A stretch of DNA of 6,749 nucleotides from a bacterium (GTDB taxonomy: Bacteria; Actinomycetota; Acidimicrobiia; Acidimicrobiales; CATQHL01): positions 1-6,749 of the forward strand of contig JAPPKQ010000144.1 in NCBI GenBank assembly GCA_028819945.1, read 5' to 3'. Position 1 is the first letter of the stretch; each line of letters opens with the position of its first letter. A model generated the notes under the pieces. The model had not been told where the DNA came from, ran no database searches, and saw nothing but the letters and a program-made list of their open reading frames with translations. Positions 1 to 6,635 of the stretch are shown in pieces. The position numbers and the translations under genes were made by a program.

Positions 1-767
<767 letters not shown>

Positions 768-988
768 GGCGCCCTCCCCGGGTTGCGGCGAAGATCACCC
801 AAGCACGGGCGGCCATGCGGTCTTCATCGCCGCCGACTCGCTCGACTTGGCGTGAAGCGAACGTCAGGCCCGAATACGGATCCGCGGGTCCTCCACGATC
901 CGAGCTTGCCGGCCCTCCCTGTGCACGACTCCCGAACGCGCTCTCCGACCTGGGTGGCCGCATGATCGCCAGCGGCTCTCGTGGGACG

Positions 989-1058
989 GTAGCGTTTGTG
1001 TGGATTAGTAGGCTAAGTGAGTTATAGTAGCGTTTCTGAGAGAATGTAGGCTTAGCGA
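989..1058 (+). repeat. Imperfect tandem repeat with 38-bp period upstream of the DUF4143 ATPase
   Basis: Bases 989-1020 and 1027-1058 align without gaps at 23 of 32 positions. Two blocks are best conserved: GTAGCGTTT[G/C]TG (989-1000 and 1027-1038) and GTAGGCT[A/T]AG[T/C]GA (1008-1020 and 1046-1058). The middle is unrelated. GCTAAG in the first copy and CTTAGC in the second are also exact inverted copies, so the same bases can be read as a direct or an inverted pair. Two copies flanking the predicted -10 box would fit tandem regulator sites; that is inference. Confidence 0.55.
996..1028 (+). promoter_or_regulatory. Putative promoter of the DUF4143 ATPase
   Basis: TATAGT at 1023-1028 is a good -10 hexamer (5 of 6 to TATAAT) in a low-GC patch of an otherwise GC-rich region. 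The -35 is poor: TTGTGT at 996-1001 has a long 21-base spacer, and the hexamer at the ideal 17-base spacing (GTGGAT) is weak. Transcription would begin near 1035, leaving a leader of about 60 bases before the GTG at 1097. The -10 overlaps TAAGTGAGTTATA (1014-1026), which recurs with one inserted base upstream of the minus-strand ATPase. Confidence 0.45.
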
Positions 1059-1083
1059 AGATCAGTCGGTCGGCGGATCGAGC

Positions 1084-1091
1084 GGAGGGGG
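1084..1091 (+). promoter_or_regulatory. Ribosome-binding site that fixes the GTG start at 1097
   Basis: GGAGGGGG lies 5 bases before the GTG at 1097. The ATG at 1092 abuts this site, is in another frame and opens only a short shadow frame, so GTG is the better start. Confidence 0.7.
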
Positions 1092-1096
1092 ATGTC

Positions 1097-2368
1097 GTGT
1101 TCGAGAACCAGCATCGCGTCGTCGAGGACGAACTGCGCGAACTGCTGGCGGTGCTGCCGGCGATCAGCATCGAAGGTGCCCGTGCCGTCGGCAAGACGTG
1201 GACGGCGAGCAGGCACGCAAACACCGTCTACGAGCTCGACGACCCGGACACACTGGATCGCGTCCGCACCGACCCCCGGCTACTGATCGAGGGCGAGCCG
1301 CCGATCCTCATCGACGAGTGGCAGCGATATCCGGCCTCGTGGGACATCGTCCGTCGGGCCGTGGATGCGGACTTCGGCGCCGGACGGTTCATCCTCACCG
1401 GATCGACGAGGCCCGAGACCCGCCCCACGCACTCCGGCGCGGGGCGCATCGTCACCCTGCGCATGTGGACGACGACCCTCGCCGAACGTCGTCCGCGGCC
1501 GGACGCCGTCAGCCTGCGCGAACTCCTGAACGGTGACGTCGACCCTGTCGACGGGCGCACCGATCTCACACTGGAGGACTACGCAACCGAAATCATCGCA
1601 GGCGGCTTCCCCGGCTGGCGCCACGTCACAGGACGACCTCTGGCCCTGCTGCTCGACGGCTACCTCCACCGCCTCGCCGAGCACGACTTTCCGCTCGCCG
1701 GCCACAGGGTGCGCAACGTGGCGGCCCTGCGCCGCTGGCTCATCGCCTACGCCGCCGCCACGGCCGGGACCGCCTCCTACGAGACCATCCGCGACGCGGC
1801 CACCTCCGGCGAGGGCGACAAGCCGGCCAAGACCACCACCATCGCCTACCGCGACACGCTCGAAGCGATGTGGCTGCTGGAACCGCAGCCAGCCTGGCTT
1901 CCCGCTGGGAGCCACCTGACCCGCCTCAAACGCAGCCCCAAACATCACCTCGCCGACACCGCCCTCGCCGCCCGCCTCCTCAACGCAACCGCGGGATCAC
2001 TGATGAGCGGCTCGACGAGTGCGCCCGCCGGAAGGAGCGGCACAGGTCTGTTGGGCGCCCTGTTCGAATCGATGATCGTCCACGACATGCGGGTCTACGC
2101 CCAAGCGGCCGGCGCCCGGATCTCCCACATGCGCACCTGGAACGATCAGCGGGAGATCGACATCGTTCTGGAGGCCGAGGGCGGGGTGGTCGCCGTCGAG
2201 GTCAAGCTGGGCACCGAGGTGACCCGTCACGACACGCGTCACCTCCGCTGGCTGCGCGACCGGCTGGGCCCGGCCCTGCTCGACGCCGTGGTCGTCACAA
2301 CCGGCGCCGACGCCTACCGCGACCCCGACGGCATCGCCGTCATCCCCGCCGCGCTTCTCGCTCCCTGA
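1097..2368 (+). CDS. AAA_14/DUF4143 ATP-binding protein with C-terminal nuclease-like fold, intact
   Basis: This is a P-loop ATPase of 423 residues, a normal length for the family. In order: Walker A GARAVGKT (residues 27-34); Walker B ILIDEWQ with D73 and E74; a sensor strand FILTGST (98-104); a central helical part with the GGFPGW motif typical of DUF4143 proteins; a conserved RSPKHHLADTALAA stretch; LFESMIVHDMRVYA; and near the C-terminus REIDIV...AVEVKLG. In the last, D355, E368 and K370 form the D-x12-ExK spacing of a PD-(D/E)xK nuclease-like core. I see no signal peptide or membrane segment, so it is probably cytosolic. The family is common in Bacteria and Archaea, often in many divergent copies per genome, and its biological role is not established. 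The GTG start follows a strong ribosome-binding site. It stands alone: the next gene converges on it. DNA binding or cleavage is only an inference from the fold. Confidence 0.9.
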   Translation: MFENQHRVVEDELRELLAVLPAISIEGARAVGKTWTASRHANTVYELDDPDTLDRVRTDPRLLIEGEPPILIDEWQRYPASWDIVRRAVDADFGAGRFILTGSTRPETRPTHSGAGRIVTLRMWTTTLAERRPRPDAVSLRELLNGDVDPVDGRTDLTLEDYATEIIAGGFPGWRHVTGRPLALLLDGYLHRLAEHDFPLAGHRVRNVAALRRWLIAYAAATAGTASYETIRDAATSGEGDKPAKTTTIAYRDTLEAMWLLEPQPAWLPAGSHLTRLKRSPKHHLADTALAARLLNATAGSLMSGSTSAPAGRSGTGLLGALFESMIVHDMRVYAQAAGARISHMRTWNDQREIDIVLEAEGGVVAVEVKLGTEVTRHDTRHLRWLRDRLGPALLDAVVVTTGADAYRDPDGIAVIPAALLAP

Positions 2369-2499
2369 ACAACGCTGTGCGCGCCGACCGGTGAAGGAGA
2401 TTCGCACGACCGGCCGCCGGGCACAACTGCCGCTGCTCCTGCACTAGCCCGCGCAGCCAAGGCCCTCACATGACAACCAGCCCAAAAAGCCGCCGGCCA

Positions 2500-2532
2500 A
2501 ACCCGAACGGTATCCCCGGTGCTGTTCGGGTT
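2500..2532. terminator. Long hairpin between convergent ATPase genes, probable bidirectional terminator
   Basis: AACCCGAAC (2500-2508) pairs perfectly with GTTCGGGTT (2524-2532). The 15 bases between can extend the stem with Watson-Crick and G-U pairs down to a CCC loop (2515-2517), making about 15 pairs. It lies 15 bases past the stop of the minus-strand ATPase and 131 past that of the plus-strand ATPase. On the minus strand a run of five T (2484-2488) follows the stem after 11 bases; on the plus strand there is no T-run. Termination is therefore likelier for the minus-strand gene, and it is not a textbook intrinsic terminator. Confidence 0.5.
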
Positions 2533-2546
2533 GAGAGGCCCGCGGG

Positions 2547-4046
2547 TCAGTCGCCGTCGTAGAGGCGGTCGAGGTCCACCAGCTCCACGTCGGGGCGGGC
2601 CGCGGCAGCCGCGACAAGTTCCGGAGCGAAACCCTCCAGGGAGAACAGCAGCCGCTTGGACGTGGCGGGCAACGACACCTGCTTCCTCTCGGCGAGCAGA
2701 CCGGCCGCCCGGTCCAAGCCTTGAAGATCGCCCACTCCCAGCCGCGACGTCTTGGCCTCACCGAGCACCTGCAGCACAGTGCCCCGGAGGGACCCTCCAC
2801 CGGCGTCTCGCGCCGCGGCCGCCACGTCCACCTCGAAGGATCGTGCGCGGTCCCTGTCGTGGACCTGCACGCGCCCCGCCGGCCCAACTTCGCCGCCCAG
2901 AGTCTCCTCGGCGGCGTAGTGGTCCACCCAGCGCCGACAAACCAACTCGAAGTGCGGGCCGAGCACCTTCGACCGGTAGGTCGCACCGGAGGCGGCCCAC
3001 ACATCATCGGCGCGGCGATCCTCCAGCAGTGCTCGGTTCCGGCGACTGATCAGATGGTGGAAGCGCACGATCGGATCCGCAACCCGGTATGTGGGCCGCC
3101 GCGCCGTCACCAGATCGTCGGTCCGTTCGATGAAGCCGGCCGAGAGCATCACGTCCAGGTGGTAAATGATGTCGCCGGGCAACCGGCCAACGGCCTCCGC
3201 GATCCGACCCTGCGAAGCTCGCCCCGCCGCGATGGCCTGCAGCAGGGAGTAGTACGGCGCCTCGACAGTAACGCGGGGGTCCTCGCGCAGCAGGTACTCG
3301 TCTTCCCGGAACAGCGCATGAGACGGGTTCAGCACCGTCGCCGCGAGCCAGGCGGCCAGATCTCCAGAGCGGCGCGGAATGCCTGCGAAGCAGGCCAGAT
3401 CCTTGTAGCCCGCGGCACCTCCCACTACCGAGTCCACCGCGAAGGCCGCCGCCGGATCCTCGATGCCCCAGAACCCTCGGGCGCTGCGATAGTCGAACGA
3501 CGCCAAGGGCATGTCCAAGGTCGCCCGGCCGCGCAGCGGCGAGGTGCCGCTGAGAATCCCGGTCATGACCGACATTGCCGAGCCGCAGACGACGATGGTC
3601 ACTGGCGAGTCGCGCCGCGGGTCCGGGTCGGCAGCCGCCTCGTCCATGACGGCCTGCAGCGCCGAATCCAGTTCGGGGCTGCCGCGGCGCAAGTACGGGT
3701 ACTCGTCCAGCACAAGCACCTTTGGACCGTTTCGCGCCTCGCCAAGCAGAGCAGCGGCATACTCCAGAGCGGTGTGCCAGTCGTCGAGGCGCAACGGCGC
3801 ATGCGCCTGATGGCGCCTCAAGGAGTCAGCGAAACGCTCCAAAGCCGACCGGCGTTCCTCCTGCAGGGCCAAGTGGTACACGCCGCCGGTGACCTCCACG
3901 AGGCGTCTCAGCAAGAAGCTCTTGCCATAGCGGCGGCGTCCGTACACGATGCTGAGGCGCAACGGCGGGCCGGTAGCGGAGACGAACCGGCTGAGGTCTC
4001 CCCATTCGACTTCACGGTCGTACAGACCGTCCGGCTTCGGCAGCAC
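2547..4046 (-). CDS. AAA ATPase (ATPase_2 type) with C-terminal DUF234 nuclease-like domain, intact
   Basis: The product is 499 residues from the GTG at 4046. After a short N-terminus with YDREVEWGDL, Walker A is GRRRYGKS (residues 36-43), Walker B is VLVLDEYPYL with D114 and E115, and a sensor strand IVVCGSAMSVM follows. A winged-helix part comes next (YYSLLQAIAAG...GDIIYHLDVMLSAGFIER), then PTYRVADPIVRFHHLI, a hallmark of archaeal-type ATPases with DUF234. The tail carries FEVDVAA (D407) and VLGEAKTS (E430, K432), the D...ExK spacing of a PD-(D/E)xK fold. The family's function is unknown; sequence-specific DNA or RNA action is inferred only. An in-frame GTG at 4094 would add 16 residues but lies upstream of the likely -10 box and has no ribosome-binding site, whereas GGGG sits 6 bases before 4046. 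It converges on the DUF4143 ATPase and is divergent from the broken helicase. Confidence 0.88.
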   Translation of the reverse strand: MLPKPDGLYDREVEWGDLSRFVSATGPPLRLSIVYGRRRYGKSFLLRRLVEVTGGVYHLALQEERRSALERFADSLRRHQAHAPLRLDDWHTALEYAAALLGEARNGPKVLVLDEYPYLRRGSPELDSALQAVMDEAAADPDPRRDSPVTIVVCGSAMSVMTGILSGTSPLRGRATLDMPLASFDYRSARGFWGIEDPAAAFAVDSVVGGAAGYKDLACFAGIPRRSGDLAAWLAATVLNPSHALFREDEYLLREDPRVTVEAPYYSLLQAIAAGRASQGRIAEAVGRLPGDIIYHLDVMLSAGFIERTDDLVTARRPTYRVADPIVRFHHLISRRNRALLEDRRADDVWAASGATYRSKVLGPHFELVCRRWVDHYAAEETLGGEVGPAGRVQVHDRDRARSFEVDVAAAARDAGGGSLRGTVLQVLGEAKTSRLGVGDLQGLDRAAGLLAERKQVSLPATSKRLLFSLEGFAPELVAAAAARPDVELVDLDRLYDGD

Positions 4047-4079
4047 CCTGATCCCCGAGTCTCCAGCTGTTCGACTACA

Positions 4080-4108
4080 AGTATATAACTCCACTTATAC
4101 GAAATGAA
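4080..4108 (-). promoter_or_regulatory. Putative promoter of the DUF234 ATPase
   Basis: On the minus strand, TATACT (4085-4080) is a near-consensus -10 box. TTCATT (4108-4103) sits 17 bases upstream as a fair -35. Transcription would start near 4073, giving a leader of roughly 27 bases to the GTG at 4046. The surrounding 4072-4120 stretch is strikingly AT-rich against the GC-rich background. Confidence 0.55.
4084..4099 (-). promoter_or_regulatory. Possible operator: dyad TATAA-N6-TTATA overlapping the -10
   Basis: Read on the minus strand, TATAAGTGGAGTTATA has exact 5-base inverted arms (TATAA and TTATA) around six central bases, and it overlaps the predicted -10 box by two bases. The inner 14 bases, TAAGTGGAGTTATA, recur as TAAGTGAGTTATA at 1014-1026, in the same orientation relative to the other intact ATPase gene and next to its -10 box. 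A repressor site or autoregulatory site is an inference; no regulator gene is visible in the window. Confidence 0.4.
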
Positions 4109-4190
4109 ATAATATATTCACGACACCGTCCGGCGGGAGCAGCCGGTCGTCAGGCAACCGGCAAGGCGTGGCCACTGCCCGCTCAGGAGC

Positions 4191-4211
4191 GGCACACATC
4201 TGATGTGCGCC
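4191..4211. repeat. 21-bp palindrome upstream of the helicase remnant
   Basis: GGCACACATC (4191-4200) and GATGTGCGCC (4202-4211) are inverted arms around one central T, with 9 of 10 pairs matching. A one-base centre suits a dimeric DNA-binding protein better than an RNA hairpin. It lies 67 bases before the TTG start of the helicase remnant and about 145 before the minus-strand ATPase start. A weaker inverted pair, GCCGGT (4142-4147) and ACCGGC (4157-4162), lies just to its left. Confidence 0.45.
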
Positions 4212-4995
4212 ACCAGCGGGCCCGCACTCCCGTCACAAGTCGGCCGAGTACTGCGGGGCCGCACACCGGCGCGCCAGGTTGGACCGAGAGAGCCGGCAGG
4301 CGATTGACAGGCTGTCGCAGCCCTGGGGTAGCTTCACGCGCGTCGGCACATCGGCGGATTGGGGCGACGTGACCTACCAGATCTTCGAGGCGGAGACCTA
4401 CTGGGAGTGCATCGATTCGCTCCGCCGCGACGACACGCACAAGTCAAACCTGATCGACACGCTGGCGGAACTGCGACGGCAGCCGTTTCGCAATCCCAAG
4501 CTCAGCACGCACGAGATCGGCTCGGCCACGAACGGTCGCAAGCTCTTCTCCTCCGACGTCGGAGGGCGGGCCGGCGATCGGCGGATTGTCTGGCAACTCT
4601 TCAACCGGACGATCGTCGTCCTGCTTTACGGAACCCACAAGGTGCAGGATCGAGCCAAGCGGATGCGCGTGGACTTCGACACCGAGAGACGAATGGTGCA
4701 GGTCTACGAGCGGGCCGTCGAGGTGGCCGCCGACCGGCCGTACGGCGAGGTGCGGTCGAAGGCGGGCAGGCTTTTCATGGCCTGGACCGACCGCGAGCTG
4801 TTGGCGGGAGGCTTTCCGAGTCCCGCCGTAGAGCATCTGCGTCGCCTGGACACCGTCGATGAGCTGTTCGCGCTGGAGCCGGAACTCGGCGCCGGCAATC
4901 TCGAGCGCGCCTTCGATCTGGTAGCCGGCGAGCCGCCGTCCAGAGAAGCTGCATTGGCCGCGCCGCTGCCGACTGACGCCAGAGCCGACCGAGCC

Positions 4996-5091
4996 CCCGA
5001 CGGCGTCGCCGCGCGGGAGGAGGTCGCCGAGGGCGACGAAACGCCCGATGGCGTCGCCACGGGAGAGGATGACGCCGAGGCCGAGGCGCCT
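4996..5091 (+). repeat. Two 48-bp imperfect repeats coding an acidic linker in the helicase remnant
   Basis: CCCGA[C/T]GGCGTCGCC occurs at 4996-5010 and 5044-5058, exactly 48 bases (16 codons) apart, and similarity continues for about a dozen bases. The encoded units both start PDGVA and are rich in Glu and Asp. They lie between the RelE-like domain and the helicase core, which fits a flexible linker grown by in-frame duplication. Confidence 0.6.
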
Positions 5092-5570
5092 GTCGCCACG
5101 GCGGAGGACTTCGAGCTGGAACGGTTGCTTCACGACGAGCAGGCCGGAGCGTCGTTCACCAGAGTCGAACCCGAATTCCTGGCCGACGTGGTCGGTCGGC
5201 CCATCGAGGACTGGATGGTCTTCCTGCCAGCGGACCAGCGCGGCGCGGCGACGCGGCGCTACCAGGGACCGGCCCGAGTGCGCGGCGCGGCCGGTACCGG
5301 CAAGACCGTTGTAGGCCTGCACCGTGCGGCCGAGTTGGCGGTGCGCAACCGCTCGCTCGCTGCCCGCCGGCGCGAACACCCCGGCGATGAAGCGGAACCT
5401 GTGCCGCCGGTGCTCTTCACGACTTACATCAAGTCGCTGCCCCCGGTGTTCGAGTCACTCTATGAGCGGCTGCCGGGCACCCGAGCCGGTGAGGTCGAGT
5501 TCATCAACGTGGACCGGCTCGCCCGGCGGATCTGCAACGAGGCTGGCGACAACGCGTTCGTCAACCCCAG

Positions 5571-5948
5571 CCCGGCGACATGGCTGTGCTGGCACCGTTC
5601 AACACCTCGGTCAACAGCGTCCGTGCGCGCCTGCGGGGCCACGGCGTCGACGTGCAGTCACTGGAGGACTACAACGGCCGACCCAACGACCGGGTGAAAG
5701 TCGGCACCTACCACCGCGCCAAAGGGCTCGAGTTCAAGGCGGTGTTCCTGCCCCACATGGGCCGTTTCCCGCCGCAGGCGAGGAAGGGTTCGAGCACCGA
5801 GGAGGCCGCCGAGGACCACGAGTTGGCCGTCTCGCAGCTGTTCGTGTCGATGACGAGGGCCCGCGACCTCGTCGTGGTGCTCCACGGCAGCAGGCTCAGC
5901 CCCGTGATCACTCCCGCCGCCGCCCACTTCGAGCGAGTTGCCTTGTAG
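5571..5948 (+). pseudogene. C-terminal UvrD_C-like piece of the broken helicase
   Basis: This is the 3' part of the pseudogene above, in a different frame from its 5' part. It starts PGDMAVLAPFNTSVNSVRARL, the strand that opens the second RecA-like domain. It then shows motif V (VKVGTYHRAKGLEFKAVFLP) and motif VI (QLFVSMTRARDLVVVL, with the arginine that contacts ATP in intact enzymes), and ends HFERVAL with TAG. The ATG at 5580 has no ribosome-binding site, so independent translation is unlikely. The good preservation of these motifs suggests the break is recent. Confidence 0.8.
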
Positions 5949-5965
5949 AACCGGCACTGCGCGAT

Positions 5966-6598
5966 CTAGTGGAACACCTCGGCGCCGAGCGCTCCGCCGT
6001 AGACACGGAGGTCACGTACAACCAGCGACTCGAACAGGACTCCGAACGTCTCGGGGTCTGCCAGCAGTCGCTCGGGGGAGGCTCGCAGAAGGCTGGCCGC
6101 AAGCGACGGATCGACGAAGTGTCGCTTCGGTGCCCGGCGCAGCGTCGCACGCGAGCGCAAACTCACCGACCACGGCTGTTGATCCTCCACCACGAAGACC
6201 CGCTCCAGAGCGTCGAGACAAGCGCGGACAGTCGCCCGGCTGAGCGGGGTGTCACCGCCCGCGTCGGCAGCCAGAGTCGTCGACTTCGCCTCGGCTGACA
6301 CGTTGCGCGCTATCGACCGCATCAACCGCCGCACGGCACCCGGTCGGTGGCGGACCCCGGTCGTGGCGCTCAGGTCCAGGCGGACGATCTCGTTCAGATA
6401 GTCACCGACCGCGAGCCGCGCTCTTGACTCGTCGAACTCGAGGCTCGCGGGCCATCCCCCATTGCAGATCGCCGACGCAATCGAGCGCAGCCCGACATCT
6501 GATCGGGGCGGCACCGACGCACTTTCGCCTACGAACAACTTCCCGAGCGAATCTTGCCCGAAACTCCGGATCGCGGTCCGGAGCCGCTGGGCGCACAC
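5966..6598 (-). pseudogene. Remnant of a second AAA_14/DUF4143 ATPase, both ends missing
   Basis: The open frame gives 210 residues. From about residue 20 it matches the middle of DUF4143 ATPases: DSLGKLFVGES, SIASAICNGGWPASL, DYLNEIVRLDLS, MRSIARNVSAEAK, LDALERVFVVEDQQPW, KRHFVDPSLAASLL and FGVLFESLVVRDLRVYGGALGAEVFH. The ATPase half, with Walker A and B, is absent: reading further upstream in this frame gives no P-loop and runs into the start of the CobD-like gene on the other strand. The protein stops at the TAG at 5966-5968, right after the FH that normally precedes the nuclease-like strand (compare SHMRTWNDQREIDIV in the intact relative). It differs clearly in sequence from the intact DUF4143 protein, so it belongs to another subfamily and is not a recent copy. 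It converges on the helicase remnant with 17 bases between stops. Not expected to be functional. Confidence 0.78.
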
Positions 6599-6635
6599 CC
6601 TCTCCGGTGATGCACCATCCGATACCGTCGGCGGC

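Larger units (their letters stand above)
768..1096. other. Intergenic region, non-coding, AT-rich at its right end
   Basis: There are 329 bases between the reductase stop and the ATPase start. Short open frames exist on both strands, but none resembles a protein I recognise and none has a good ribosome-binding site, so I call no gene. From 768 to about 985 the DNA is GC-rich and shows nothing I can name; it could be decayed coding sequence. From 989 to 1064 base composition drops sharply, and the promoter-like signals and tandem repeat listed separately sit there. Confidence 0.6.
4279..5948 (+). pseudogene. UvrD-like SF1 helicase with RelE/ParE-like N-terminal domain, internal deletion and frameshift
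   Basis: The first part (4279 to about 5570) begins with a TTG. No ATG or GTG occurs in frame back to the stop at 4201, so the start is weak and perhaps degraded. Residues about 60-140 (KLSTHEIG...WQLFNRTIVVLLYGTHKVQDRAKRMRV) look like the RelE/ParE-type fold known at the N-terminus of some actinobacterial UvrD-like proteins. An acidic linker (about 230-275) follows, then the Q-motif region (LPADQRGAA), Walker A GAAGTGKT (residues 336-343), motif Ia (PVLFTTYIKSL) and INVDRLARRI. Between 5563 and 5571 the text jumps, with a change of reading frame, to GDMAVLAPFN and the C-terminal motifs V and VI. The Walker B DEAQD-type motif and motifs III-IV are absent. The first frame runs on as nonsense to a TGA at 5695-5697. 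The two parts make about 555 residues; some 150-250 are probably missing (estimate from family layout). Translation would give no active helicase. Confidence 0.8.

Noticed and set aside
783..1027. Short open frames on both strands in the gap after the reductase gene, including a longer minus-strand frame across 718-1224
   Set aside because: No recognisable motifs and no convincing ribosome-binding site. The minus-strand frame overlaps the start of the intact ATPase and its promoter patch. GC-rich DNA gives such frames by chance.
989..1058. CRISPR array
   Set aside because: Only two imperfect copies, a 38-bp period with almost no spacer between them, and no cas genes nearby.
2721..4088. A 455-residue plus-strand open frame opposite the DUF234 ATPase
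   Set aside because: It is the antisense shadow of a gene with complete Walker and D...ExK motifs, its protein has no known motifs, and long antisense frames are common at this GC content.
4092..4094. GTG at 4094 as the start of the DUF234 ATPase
   Set aside because: It lies upstream of the likely -10 box, within the possible operator, has no ribosome-binding site, and adds 16 residues unlike the family N-terminus. The GTG at 4046 fits better.
4444..5379. A 311-residue minus-strand open frame opposite the helicase remnant
   Set aside because: The plus strand has clear helicase and RelE-like motifs; the minus-strand translation is low in complexity and matches nothing I know.
5324..6298. A 324-residue plus-strand open frame crossing the helicase break and the DUF4143 remnant
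   Set aside because: It spans two unrelated remnants in the wrong frame or strand for both; its Arg- and Pro-rich text is a frame-shifted shadow.
1097..6598. A toxin-antitoxin pair or a named anti-phage system
   Set aside because: The RelE-like domain is fused to a broken helicase with no antitoxin gene beside it, and the two intact ATPases do not form an operon or match a defence gene set I can identify.
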